A model generated the notes under the pieces. The model was not told where the DNA came from, did not search any database, and was given only the letters and a program-made list of their open reading frames with translations. This document shows positions 7,722 to 14,613 of a DNA stretch of 17,622 bases, piece after piece. This stretch comes from Savagea sp. (lineage in GTDB: Bacteria; Bacillota; Bacilli; Bacillales_A; Planococcaceae), in the NCBI GenBank assembly GCA_030152585.1, contig JASLJC010000002.1, positions 1 to 17,622 on the forward strand, in the 5' to 3' direction. The position numbers and the translations under genes are program-made. Each line of letters starts with the position of its first letter. Within the stretch, counting starts at the first letter, position 1.

Positions 7722-8978
7722 ATGAATATTCGTTGGATCGGTTTACCAGAAACGCTAGAAGAACAAGATGTAGAAATGCAGGAACAGTTTTTACAACAAT
7801 TACAAAAATGGCACGACGCATTTGTGAAAGATAATTGGAATTATTTCGAACGTATCGGTTTTATTTTTGAAGTGACTTATGAAAAAGATTCGATACGTCA
7901 ACGTACATATGAATTTGAAGCGAGTCCACAATATTATTTAGAAAAATTTGAAGATTTTCAAGCGAGCTTAGTCCATTATTACGCACGATTGAATGAATTG
8001 TTAGAAACATTAAGCTTCCGTCATCAACAACATGTTAAATGTACACTCGTTTACAATCGAGATATTTACAAACTTGTCTTAGAAGAAGGCGATGAAGAGA
8101 AGTATGCGACAAAAATTGACGGTGCATGTGATTTAGTAGAGGAATCAGCACATTTAGACGTGACACCGACATTACAAGTTGTGCCACTTCAACCCCGTCA
8201 TCGATTCGATCAAATGGTATTAAATGAAGAGTTGTTACGTGAAATAAAAGTAGCGTTAATGACGATTCAAAAACAGCATCAAATATATTACGAATGGGGA
8301 TTTGAAGAAATAGACAACATCCCAAAAGCAATTCTGAATTTTTACGGTCCTCCCGGTACAGGGAAAACGATGGCAGCTCATGCTGTTGCACACGAATTGA
8401 ATCGTCCGATTATCGCATTGAATTATGCAGAAATTGAATCTAAATTTGTCGGAGATGCACCTAAAAATTTAGTTGCAGCGTTTGAACAAGCATATGCGAC
8501 AGATGCTGTACTCTTTTTTGATGAAGCGGATTCATTTTTAGGTAAACGGATTGCAGATGTATCGTCCGGTTCAGAGCAAGCGATCAATTCATTACGTAGT
8601 CAAATGCTCATTTTATTAGAAGAATTTGAAGGAGTTGTTATTTTCGCAACGAATTTAGTCGGAAATTATGATCCTGCTTTTGAGTCGCGTATTTTAAAGC
8701 ATTTACAATTTACATTGCCTGATCAAACGACGCGTGAACAATTAATATGGAAGATGATTCCTTCTAAATTACCACTTGTAGCAGGTGCTTTAAATGATGA
8801 ACATATTGAAAAATTAGCAAAGTTATCAGAAGGATTCGCCGGAAGAGAACTAAAAAATGCAGTACTGGATGCGATTACGAATGCGGCATTCGATAATGTT
8901 CAAGCGGTTGAATTTTCATATTTTGATCGTGCTTTTACTAATGCGCGTCAAACGAACCAACCGATTACTTCCCGTTAA
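7722..8978 (+). CDS. Stand-alone AAA family ATPase with unassigned N-terminal domain
   Basis: A 418-residue soluble protein with one classical AAA module in its second half. Visible are Walker A GPPGTGKT (209-216), a pore-loop-like KFVG (241-244; compare KYVG of FtsH/Cdc48 relatives), Walker B LFFDEAD (264-270), sensor-1 Asn311 in FATN, an SRH arginine (Arg323, FESRI) and sensor 2 GFAGREL (371-377). This makes a ring-forming remodelling ATPase likely. The first 200 residues are charged, rich in aromatic residues and mostly helical (WHDAFVKDNWNYFERIGFIFEV), with no domain I recognise; there is no membrane segment or protease domain, so it is not FtsH. It is flanked by terminators on both sides, so it is monocistronic. 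Substrate and role are unknown. SpoVK-like or phage/plasmid AAA proteins are possible relatives. Confidence 0.88.
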   Translation: MNIRWIGLPETLEEQDVEMQEQFLQQLQKWHDAFVKDNWNYFERIGFIFEVTYEKDSIRQRTYEFEASPQYYLEKFEDFQASLVHYYARLNELLETLSFRHQQHVKCTLVYNRDIYKLVLEEGDEEKYATKIDGACDLVEESAHLDVTPTLQVVPLQPRHRFDQMVLNEELLREIKVALMTIQKQHQIYYEWGFEEIDNIPKAILNFYGPPGTGKTMAAHAVAHELNRPIIALNYAEIESKFVGDAPKNLVAAFEQAYATDAVLFFDEADSFLGKRIADVSSGSEQAINSLRSQMLILLEEFEGVVIFATNLVGNYDPAFESRILKHLQFTLPDQTTREQLIWKMIPSKLPLVAGALNDEHIEKLAKLSEGFAGRELKNAVLDAITNAAFDNVQAVEFSYFDRAFTNARQTNQPITSR

Positions 8979-8984
8979 CAATAG

Positions 8985-9015
8985 AAAAAAGCCGATTCGT
9001 AATATGAATCGGCTT
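8985..9015. terminator. Bidirectional terminator between AAA gene and small membrane-protein gene
   Basis: A 10-bp stem (AAGCCGATTC at 8989-8998 with GAATCGGCTT at 9006-9015) with a 7-base loop. The A-run at 8985-8990 gives a U-tail for leftward transcripts. The rightward tail is only a mixed T-rich stretch, so it is stronger for the minus strand. Confidence 0.75.
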
Positions 9016-9019
9016 CGTT

Positions 9020-9271
9020 CTATTTATTGTCCCGTTGATGATCTTTATCTTTATGTTCTTCAGATCGGTCGACGATATCTTTCAAGTAAGAAAAGTCGTC
9101 AAAATTCGTCAAACGCCACCCAATTGAACCGACTGTTCCAAATATACCAACTGTTAAAGCTAACATCGAAGGAACATGTATTTCGTGGTGGAAATAATGG
9201 TATCCAAAGACGATACTACTTCCAACTAAAAGTATAGCCGACAGTGCGAGAATGATTGTGTTTTTTCGCAA
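9020..9271 (-). CDS. Small two-helix membrane protein of unknown function
   Basis: I do not recognise this protein. With the TTG start at 9271 it has 83 residues: a short basic N-terminus, a membrane helix (IILALSAILLVGSSIVFGYHYF), a short loop rich in His (HYFHHEIHVP), a second helix (MLALTVGIFGTVGSIGWRL) and a charged tail (SEEHKDKDHQRDN). TTG is preferred because AGAAGGTG lies at proper distance and a TATACT box sits about 18 bases further up. The longer ATG start at 9304 would place the first codons over that -10 box and lacks a ribosome site. It stands alone between two terminators. By charge both termini are likely cytoplasmic. Confidence 0.72.
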   Translation of the reverse strand: MRKNTIILALSAILLVGSSIVFGYHYFHHEIHVPSMLALTVGIFGTVGSIGWRLTNFDDFSYLKDIVDRSEEHKDKDHQRDNK

Positions 9272-9295
9272 TACGTACACCTTCTTTCTATTAGT

Positions 9296-9324
9296 AGTAT
9301 ACATTGTCTTTAGCGAAGAGAAAA
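9296..9324 (-). promoter_or_regulatory. Candidate promoter of the small membrane-protein gene
   Basis: On the minus strand TATACT occupies 9301-9296, with a poor -35 (TTTTCT at 9324-9319) 17 bases upstream. A start near 9289 gives an 18-base leader to the TTG codon and argues against the ATG at 9304. Confidence 0.4.
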
Positions 9325-9349
9325 CGAATAAGTATGTGGAGGTGAAAAG

Positions 9350-9526
9350 ATGTCACAAGCATGGGAAGAGATTCGAAAAAGACGAGAAAAAACGAAGAAA
9401 GTATTAGCTCGTCAATCGGAAAAAGCATATGCAACGTGGGAACGAAAAAAACGAGAAGGAAAAGACGTCTGTTCTTTAACTTCAAAAGAACAGACGTCAC
9501 TTCAACATCAATTTTCAAAAAAGTAG
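9350..9526 (+). CDS. Short basic 58-residue protein, overlapping the end of the DUF45 gene
   Basis: The open frame begins at ATG 9350 after an excellent ribosome site, GGAGGTGA at 9338-9345 (seven bases from GGAGG to the ATG), and ends at TAG 9524-9526. The 58-residue product is very basic and predicted helical: MSQAWEEIRKRREKTKK, then KAYATWERKKREGKDV, ending FSKK, with one Cys and no membrane segment. I know no family for it; the composition would suit a nucleic-acid-binding or ribosome-associated peptide. Its last 19 bases overlap the 3' end of the convergent DUF45 gene, and codons 39-50 contain the hairpin that appears to terminate that gene. I see no clear plus-strand promoter. The ribosome site is the main support, so it could be a chance ORF. 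Confidence 0.6.
   Translation: MSQAWEEIRKRREKTKKVLARQSEKAYATWERKKREGKDVCSLTSKEQTSLQHQFSKK
9460..9498 (-). terminator. Terminator of the DUF45 unit, inside the 58-codon ORF
   Basis: A perfect 14-bp stem (GACGTCTGTTCTTT at 9464-9477 with AAAGAACAGACGTC at 9485-9498) with a 7-base loop. Read leftward it is followed by TTTTCCTT, giving a U-tail only on the minus strand, 10 bases after the DUF45 stop. Confidence 0.82.
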
Positions 9527-10263
9527 AGCGTTCGTCCATATCGTGCGAGCCATTGTTTAGATTGTTCACTCGTACAGTCTACAGCATGTACGAGTTGCCA
9601 AAAGCGAGGTCCATGGTTCATTTCGCGTAAATGTGCCATTTCATGAATGACGACGTGTCGAATAATAGAAGAAGGTGCGAGTAAAATACGCCAGTTGAAC
9701 AAAAGATGACCTTTAGATGTACATGTTCCCCATCGTTTTTTCTGTTTTCGAAATGAAACGTTTGAAGGGAAGCGTCCAATCGTAGGAGCGAGAGACTGTA
9801 TCATATCGTCTACAATCTGTCGTCCGAGCCGTTCGACTTCTTTTCGATAATACGGAAAAAGTTGTTCAAACGTATCATTGTGCCGTTTTGTCATATGCCA
9901 GACGCCATAATCTAATCGAACAGACCGTTTCACGCCGACAGATAAGTGGATAGGAAACGTTCGTCCGTTAAAAGGGAGACGCGCTTCTTCATGGAATTGA
10001 AAAGAAGGAGGTAGTAGTTGCTTAAATTGTGCAAAACGTGCTCGTTCTTTTTGAATCCAATGTGTATGATTAAGCGCTGCTTGAACGCCTACTTCATATG
10101 TCGCATGCTCGGGTATTCGAATCGTCAGTTGACCTTCTATCATTCGAAGAGTTACTTTTTTTCTTCGCGGTCTTTTTTCGACAACGTAAGAAAGGCGTTC
10201 ACCATTTAAATCGATTTCAAACGATTTCGAACGGTACGTTGCCACGGCTATTGATCCATTCAT
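9508..10263 (-). CDS. YgjP/DUF45 family zinc metallopeptidase, catalytically intact
   Basis: A protein of up to 251 residues with the complete YgjP-type (WLM/SprT-related) core. The conserved block KKRWGTCTSKGHLLFNWR (175-192) precedes the zinc site HEMAH (207-211), whose third ligand is His217 in MNHGPRFW. The N-terminal half has the usual beta-rich segment (KKVTLRMIEGQLTIRIP), the WIQKERARF helix and the LPFNGRTFPIHL strand pair. YgjP relatives are cytoplasmic, with poorly known substrates. The start is uncertain: ATG at 10263 overlaps the upstream gene by 47 bases and has no clear ribosome site; GTG at 10245 is the alternative. The overlap implies coupling to the upstream paralogue. A terminator follows. 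Confidence 0.88.
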   Translation of the reverse strand: MNGSIAVATYRSKSFEIDLNGERLSYVVEKRPRRKKVTLRMIEGQLTIRIPEHATYEVGVQAALNHTHWIQKERARFAQFKQLLPPSFQFHEEARLPFNGRTFPIHLSVGVKRSVRLDYGVWHMTKRHNDTFEQLFPYYRKEVERLGRQIVDDMIQSLAPTIGRFPSNVSFRKQKKRWGTCTSKGHLLFNWRILLAPSSIIRHVVIHEMAHLREMNHGPRFWQLVHAVDCTSEQSKQWLARYGRTLYFFEN

Positions 10264-10864
10264 TAGCTATTTCGAATTGTGGAATCGCTCGTGCGACTCG
10301 TTCTCGATAAGTAGTGCTAGATTGTTCGTTTAAATGAAGTAAATGGTGAAAAATCGCCAGTTGTGCAACTTCTTTCGGACCTGTAAAAATAGACCATGGG
10401 AGTTGAATCGTTATACGGTGAGGAATTTTCAGCTGTAGTTGCTGTTCAGCTAAAAATTGTGCAATCCATTGAATTCCTTTTTCGCTCACCCATTGTTTAT
10501 AGTAAGGTAATATAGCTTCGTATACATTTTGTATTTCTGAAGGAACGTAGCTTACAAATTTTCCGCGATAAAATTGAAATGTAATGTCGTCACGTTGTTC
10601 ACGTATGACGTGAAGGCGGTAAAAGCGTCCTTGATAAGGCAAACGAATCGCTTCTTCGTGTATAGGTGTTTCATGAAAATGTTGAAGTTGTTCTATAATC
10701 CATTTCGCTTTCCTTTTTAAAATCAATTGAATTTGAATAGGAGTAGCGTTCATTGGTGCATAAACGTAGACGTGTTGGCGAAAAACAGCAATAGCAAATG
10801 TCGTACGATGCTCAACGAAAACAGTATATGGAAAAGAAATTTCTTTTTCTTGGAATTGAAACAT
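10217..10864 (-). CDS. Degenerate DUF45/YgjP paralogue lacking the zinc site (probable pseudoenzyme)
   Basis: A 215-residue protein that lines up by eye with the DUF45 protein encoded just downstream. TTFAIAVFRQHVYVYAP matches the beta segment, LILKRKAKWIIEQLQHF the WIQKERARF helix, LPYQGRFYRLHV the LPFNGRTFPIHL strands, and ILPYYKQWVSEKGIQWI the helix LFPYYRKEVERLGRQI. At the active site HExxH has become HHLLH (173-177), so the catalytic Glu is missing; the third His is absent (NEQSSTTYRERV) and the RWGTC...FNWR block is collapsed. Hydrolysis is therefore not expected. The frame is open, the start at 10864 has AAAGGAGTG, and it overlaps its active partner, so it looks like a maintained regulator or partner rather than a decayed gene. 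Homology is judged by eye. Confidence 0.82.
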   Translation of the reverse strand: MFQFQEKEISFPYTVFVEHRTTFAIAVFRQHVYVYAPMNATPIQIQLILKRKAKWIIEQLQHFHETPIHEEAIRLPYQGRFYRLHVIREQRDDITFQFYRGKFVSYVPSEIQNVYEAILPYYKQWVSEKGIQWIAQFLAEQQLQLKIPHRITIQLPWSIFTGPKEVAQLAIFHHLLHLNEQSSTTYRERVARAIPQFEIANEWINSRGNVPFEIV

Positions 10865-10883
10865 ATGATCACTCCTTTTGTTC

Positions 10884-10889
10884 AGTATA
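10884..10889 (-). promoter_or_regulatory. Candidate extended -10 promoter of the DUF45 unit
   Basis: On the minus strand, TATGT-TATACT forms an extended -10 (TATACT at 10889-10884). No good -35 is visible. A start near 10877 gives a very short leader that begins at the AAAGGAG ribosome site. The region up to 11064 also has a direct repeat of TAGAACT (10946-10952 and 10954-10960) of unknown meaning. Confidence 0.42.
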
Positions 10890-11064
10890 ACATAGGAATG
10901 TATGTTCTGATTGAAAGGAAAAAAGTTTAAAAAGGGGATATTTTATAGAACTTTAGAACTAAAAACCTTATTTATTGTAAATTTTCTTACTTTTTCAACA
11001 TTTCTGTTTCGTTTTTTGTTAAGATGAAATACGTCTAATTTTTAATAGGCAGAGGAGGATTTTT

Positions 11065-12399
11065 ATGTCTCAAAGAGATCAATTTTCATCTAAATTCGGC
11101 TTCATGCTCGCAGCAGCGGGAAGTGCAGTCGGATTAGGAGCAATTTGGAAGTTCCCTTACATGGCGGGAAGTTATGGCGGAAGTGTCTTCATTTTACTTT
11201 TCGTCTTATGTATGTTTTTAATTAGTTTACCTGTACTCATTGCAGAATTTATGATCGGTCGTCGTGGTCAACAAGATGCGATTACATCGTTCAAAGAACA
11301 AGCAGCTGGGACCCCTTGGTATTTAACAGGGTACATTGGAATTATCGTATCAGGACTTATTTTATCATTTTACAGTGTTGTCGGAGGGTGGATTTTAAGC
11401 TACCTTGCCCGTACGGCTGTTTTTGCACTTCACCCTGCTGAAGGAGAGACGTACGCGACATTGTTTACAGCGATTACAGAAAGTCCATGGGAAATGGTTG
11501 TCGCACAAGGTGCCTTTTTCTTACTGATCATTTTAATCGTTCAAGCAGGGATTAAAAGTGGTATTGAACGAGCGAGTAAAATTATGATGCCCGCTTTATT
11601 TATTTTCTTCGTGATTTTAATGATACGTTCATTAACGTTAGACGGTGCGATGGAAGGTGTTCGCTTTATGTTTGTACCGGATTGGTCGGAATTGACGTGG
11701 GAAAACGTTTTACTCGCACTCGGCCAAGCGTTCTTTACGTTAAGTGTCGGTATTTCGATTATGATTACGTACGCTTCTTATTTAGGTAAAAAAGAAAATA
11801 TCGGAGGGACAGCTGTCACGGTAGCAAGTATGAACATCGTGATTTCATTACTTGCCGGACTTGTTATTTTCCCAGCTGTTTTCGCTTTTGGATTTGAACC
11901 AGATGCTGGTCCAGGACTTGTTTTCGTCGTCTTGCCTGCTGTGTTTGAACAAATGCCATTCGGTACGTTTTTCTTACTTATTTTCTTCGTTCTTTTATTG
12001 TTTGCAACGGCAACATCCGCAATATCGTTACTGGAAACAGTCGTTTCTGCAACATTAGGAAAACGTCGTTCAGGACGAGTGCGTGCGACTTGGATTGTCG
12101 GACTCGTTATTTTTGCTATTGGTATTCCAAGCGCATTATCTGCGGGCGTTTTATCACATATTCAAATTATGGGACGGTCGATTTTTGAATTTGTCGACTT
12201 TGCAACAAACAGTATCGGAATGCCGATAGGTGCTTTACTCATTTCAATATTTGCAGGATATTACTACACACGTGAAACGTCTGAACGTGAGTTAAACACG
12301 ACGCCATTTATGTACAACTTGTGGCGTTTGTCGATTCGTTATCTCGTACCGGTTGCGATTATCGTCATCTTCATTCAAGGGATTGTCGAATCGTTTTAA
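11065..12399 (+). CDS. Sodium-dependent NSS/SNF family transporter, first of a tandem pair
   Basis: A 444-residue integral membrane protein of the neurotransmitter:sodium symporter family (LeuT fold), which takes up amino acids or similar solutes with Na+. The unwound first helix signature GSAVGLGAIWKFPYMAGSYGG (19-39) matches the Na+/substrate site of bacterial members. About eleven or twelve hydrophobic segments follow, including LPVLIAEFMIGRRGQ (the TM2-loop motif), LGQAFFTLSVGISIMITYASYLG (TM6 region) and TATSAISLLETVVS (TM8 region, with the sodium-site Ser/Thr pattern). The start at 11065 has AGAGGAGG at 11051-11058. The substrate cannot be read from the sequence; tryptophan, tyrosine, methionine or alanine transporters are known in this family. 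A terminator separates it from its paralogue. Confidence 0.93.
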   Translation: MSQRDQFSSKFGFMLAAAGSAVGLGAIWKFPYMAGSYGGSVFILLFVLCMFLISLPVLIAEFMIGRRGQQDAITSFKEQAAGTPWYLTGYIGIIVSGLILSFYSVVGGWILSYLARTAVFALHPAEGETYATLFTAITESPWEMVVAQGAFFLLIILIVQAGIKSGIERASKIMMPALFIFFVILMIRSLTLDGAMEGVRFMFVPDWSELTWENVLLALGQAFFTLSVGISIMITYASYLGKKENIGGTAVTVASMNIVISLLAGLVIFPAVFAFGFEPDAGPGLVFVVLPAVFEQMPFGTFFLLIFFVLLLFATATSAISLLETVVSATLGKRRSGRVRATWIVGLVIFAIGIPSALSAGVLSHIQIMGRSIFEFVDFATNSIGMPIGALLISIFAGYYYTRETSERELNTTPFMYNLWRLSIRYLVPVAIIVIFIQGIVESF

Positions 12400-12400
12400 A

Positions 12401-12446
12401 AAAAGGTGTTCAAAGTATTTTTCTACTTTGAACACCTTTTCTTTTT
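12401..12446 (+). terminator. Terminator between the two NSS transporter genes
   Basis: A perfect 17-bp stem (AAAAGGTGTTCAAAGTA at 12401-12417 with its complement at 12424-12440) with a 6-base loop, followed by C and a run of six T at 12442-12447, directly after the first transporter's stop. Confidence 0.92.
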
Positions 12447-12455
12447 TGGTATACT
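12428..12455 (+). promoter_or_regulatory. Promoter of the second NSS gene, embedded in the terminator
   Basis: TTGAAC (12428-12433) as -35 and TATACT (12450-12455) as -10 are 16 bases apart. The -35 lies in the 3' arm of the preceding terminator hairpin. A start near 12462 would leave a leader of about 57 bases. Confidence 0.7.
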
Positions 12456-12518
12456 AGAATACATTAAAATATTTAATAGTATCGTTTCGTTATATCGAAA
12501 AGAAATAGAGGTTAGAAG

Positions 12519-13844
12519 ATGTCAAAACGTGATCAATTTGGAACGAAAATCGGTTTCGTACTTGCGGCAGCAGGTAGTGCTATCGGGCTCGGTGCAATAT
12601 GGAAATTTCCATATATGGCAGGAGATAATGGCGGTAGTCTTTTTATTTTTTTATTTATCATTTGTATGTTTTTAATTAGTTTACCTGTACTCATTGCAGA
12701 GTTTATGATCGGTCGTCGTGGTCAAAAAGATGCAGTTACATCATTTAAACGACAAGCACCTGGCACTCCTTGGTATTTTACTGGATATCTCGGGATGATT
12801 ATGGCTGCTCTTATTTTATCGTTTTATAGTGTCGTCGGAGGGTGGATTTTAAGTTATTTAGGACGTACAATTGTCGGGAAATTGAATGGTCAACACGTTT
12901 CATTTGAACAGTTATTTACGTCGATTATTCAAAACCCTGTTGAAATGATCGTCGTACAAGGTTTATTTTTACTCATTACAGTCGTGATCGTTCAAGCAGG
13001 AATCCAAAGTGGGATTGAACGTGCAGGTAAAGTAATGATGCCATTATTATTACTCTTTTTCGTGATTTTAATGTTTCGTTCATTAACATTAGATGGTGCG
13101 ATAGAAGGTGTTCGTTTTATGTTCGTACCGGATTGGTCAGAGTTGACATGGGAGACCGTACTGCTTGCGCTCGGTCAAGCGTTCTTCACATTAAGTGTAG
13201 GAGTTTCAGTTATGTTAACGTATGCGTCATATTTAGGGCGACAAGAACGTATCGGGAGTGCGGGTGTAACGGTTGCGACAATGAACATACTCATTTCGCT
13301 TATGGCTGGACTCGTCATTTTCCCTGCTGTTTTTGCATTCGGCTTTGAGCCAGATGCTGGACCGGGACTCGTTTTTATCGTTTTACCCGCTGTCTTTGAA
13401 GCGATTCCATTCGGTTCATTTTTCTTATTACTCTTTTTTATTTTATTATTGTTTGCAACGTTAACATCATCGATTTCGATGTTAGAAATACTCGTATCAA
13501 TCGTCATTGGAGAACGTCGAAGAAGTCGTGTACGGATTGCGTGGGTCGGGGGACTCGTTATTTTCGCGCTCGGTATTCCGAGTGCACTGTCATTTGGAAT
13601 ATGGTCAGACGTTCGTATTTTCGGCCGAACGATTTTCGATTCCGTTGACTTTTTAACGAACAATATCGGAATGCCGATTGGCGCATTACTCATTGCACTA
13701 TTTGCAGGGTATTATTATACGAAAGAAATATCTCGTCAAGAATTAAATGTTGCTCCATTTTGGTACGAAACGTGGCGCTTTTTAATTCGATATGTCGTTC
13801 CGATTGCGATTGTCGTTATATTTATTCAAGGGATTCGTCCATAA
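12519..13844 (+). CDS. Sodium-dependent NSS/SNF family transporter, second of a tandem pair
   Basis: A 441-residue paralogue of the preceding transporter, collinear from the first residues (MSKRDQFGTKIGF versus MSQRDQFSSKFGF) to the C-terminal VIFIQGI. The GSAIGLGAIWKFPYMAG signature (19-35), LPVLIAEFMIGRRGQ, the TM6-region LGQAFFTLSVGVSVMLTYAS and the TM8-region TLTSSISMLEILVS are all kept, so it should be an active Na+-coupled symporter. DNA identity is high in places, for example around the IAEFMIGRRGQ codons (compare 11221-11275 with 12671-12725), pointing to a fairly recent duplication or gene conversion. Differences concentrate in the TM3-4 extracellular loop (NGQHVSFEQLFTSIIQ versus PAEGETYATLFTAITE) and the TM8-10 part. 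The start at 12519 has a moderate AGAGG at 12508-12512. It has its own promoter and terminator, so the pair can be expressed independently. Confidence 0.93.
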   Translation: MSKRDQFGTKIGFVLAAAGSAIGLGAIWKFPYMAGDNGGSLFIFLFIICMFLISLPVLIAEFMIGRRGQKDAVTSFKRQAPGTPWYFTGYLGMIMAALILSFYSVVGGWILSYLGRTIVGKLNGQHVSFEQLFTSIIQNPVEMIVVQGLFLLITVVIVQAGIQSGIERAGKVMMPLLLLFFVILMFRSLTLDGAIEGVRFMFVPDWSELTWETVLLALGQAFFTLSVGVSVMLTYASYLGRQERIGSAGVTVATMNILISLMAGLVIFPAVFAFGFEPDAGPGLVFIVLPAVFEAIPFGSFFLLLFFILLLFATLTSSISMLEILVSIVIGERRRSRVRIAWVGGLVIFALGIPSALSFGIWSDVRIFGRTIFDSVDFLTNNIGMPIGALLIALFAGYYYTKEISRQELNVAPFWYETWRFLIRYVVPIAIVVIFIQGIRP

Positions 13845-13854
13845 TCGACGAACA

Positions 13855-13901
13855 ACATACAAAAAAGGCTGAACTTCAAAAGTTCAGCCTTTTTTGTATG
13901 T
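13855..13901. terminator. Long perfect bidirectional terminator hairpin
   Basis: A perfect 22-bp stem (13855-13876 with 13880-13901) around a 3-base loop, with core GGCTGAACTT/AAGTTCAGCC and flanking A6/T6 tracts, so it can end both the NSS transcript and the convergent WrbA-like transcript, whose stop codon is only two bases away. Confidence 0.92.
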
Positions 13902-13903
13902 TT

Positions 13904-14518
13904 TTATATTGATGTAGAACGTAAAGAAGTTGTCGCTTGCGCAACTTCGTATGTGCGCGTTGCTTGAAACTGTACTGCCTCTTTTACATCTTCGATAATT
14001 TGTCCATCGGCACCTTGTGTAGCAGACGTACCGTAAGGGTTTCCTCCTGCTTTAGAAATTGATTCATCTAAATAGCCTGGTGCAGCAATAATGGCACCCC
14101 AATGGAACATAGACGTATAAATTCGTTGAATTGTCGTTTCTTGTCCACCGTGTGGATTTTGAGCACTACTCATTGCGCTGACAATTTTATTTGCGAACTT
14201 ACCTTGTGCCCATAGTCCACCAGCAGTATCGATAAATGCTTGATATTGACTCGCGGGTGCTCCAAAACGAGTCGGAATACTAAAGATAATACCATCTGCC
14301 CATACGAGATCATCTAATGTAGCGACAGGAATATGTGCTGTTTGTTCAGTATGTCGTTTCCATGCTTCGTTTGAATGAACCGCTGCTTCAGGAGCTGTTT
14401 CCGGTAGACGAACGAGTCGAACGTTCGCTCCTACTTCTTGTAATGCCTCACTTGCCCATTGTGCCATTTGATAATTTGTGCCGGTTGAGCTGTAATAAAG
14501 TACTGTCATATTTGTCAT
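13904..14518 (-). CDS. wrbA: WrbA-like NAD(P)H:quinone oxidoreductase (flavodoxin fold)
   Basis: A 204-residue soluble FMN protein of the WrbA/type IV NQO family, expected to reduce quinones by two electrons and so limit redox cycling. The N-terminal FMN phosphate loop is YYSSTGTNYQMA (8-19). The family blocks PTRFGAPASQYQAFID (82-97), GGLWAQGKFANK and HGGQETTI (123-130) match WrbA counterparts PTRFG, GGLWxxGxxxxK and GGGQExT. A later GYLD...GGNPYG segment also fits. The start at 14518 is supported by AAAGGAGACGG. It is monocistronic and ends at the long hairpin. An imperfect-centre palindrome in its leader resembles operators of DUF24/MarR-type quinone sensors (see separate entry). Other flavodoxin-like reductases are the alternative, but the blocks favour WrbA. 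Confidence 0.92.
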   Translation of the reverse strand: MTNMTVLYYSSTGTNYQMAQWASEALQEVGANVRLVRLPETAPEAAVHSNEAWKRHTEQTAHIPVATLDDLVWADGIIFSIPTRFGAPASQYQAFIDTAGGLWAQGKFANKIVSAMSSAQNPHGGQETTIQRIYTSMFHWGAIIAAPGYLDESISKAGGNPYGTSATQGADGQIIEDVKEAVQFQATRTYEVAQATTSLRSTSI

Positions 14519-14541
14519 GAAACCGTCTCCTTTATCTTGTA

Positions 14542-14556
14542 GTACTCCATAAGTAC
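14542..14556. promoter_or_regulatory. Palindrome in the wrbA leader, candidate operator
   Basis: GTACT-CCATA-AGTAC is a perfect 5-bp inverted repeat with a 5-base centre, 24 bases before the wrbA start. The layout resembles operators of quinone/thiol-sensing DUF24 regulators (QsrR/YodB type; GTATA-N5-TATAC as I recall it). No regulator gene is in the window, so the match is only suggestive. Confidence 0.35.
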
Positions 14557-14613
14557 CCGCTCTTCTAAAATATGAACATTATTTTTGAAAAAAGTGAAGA
14601 GAAGTTGAAAATA

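Noticed and set aside
9020..9304. ATG 9304 as the start of the small membrane protein
   Set aside because: It lacks a ribosome site and lies upstream of the probable transcription start, whereas TTG 9271 has AGAAGGTG.
9291..9569. 92-codon minus-strand open frame with hydrophobic stretches
   Set aside because: It runs antisense through the 58-codon ORF and the terminator, overlaps a promoter, and has no ribosome site; the hydrophobicity reflects antisense reading of Lys/Glu-rich codons.
10925..10945. Sigma-B-type promoter from GTTTAA and GGGGAT
   Set aside because: The two elements are only three bases apart instead of 12-15.
13175..13693. 172-codon minus-strand open frame
   Set aside because: It lies wholly inside the second NSS gene, has no ribosome site, and its Pro/Lys/Ser/Thr-rich translation is typical of an antisense shadow.
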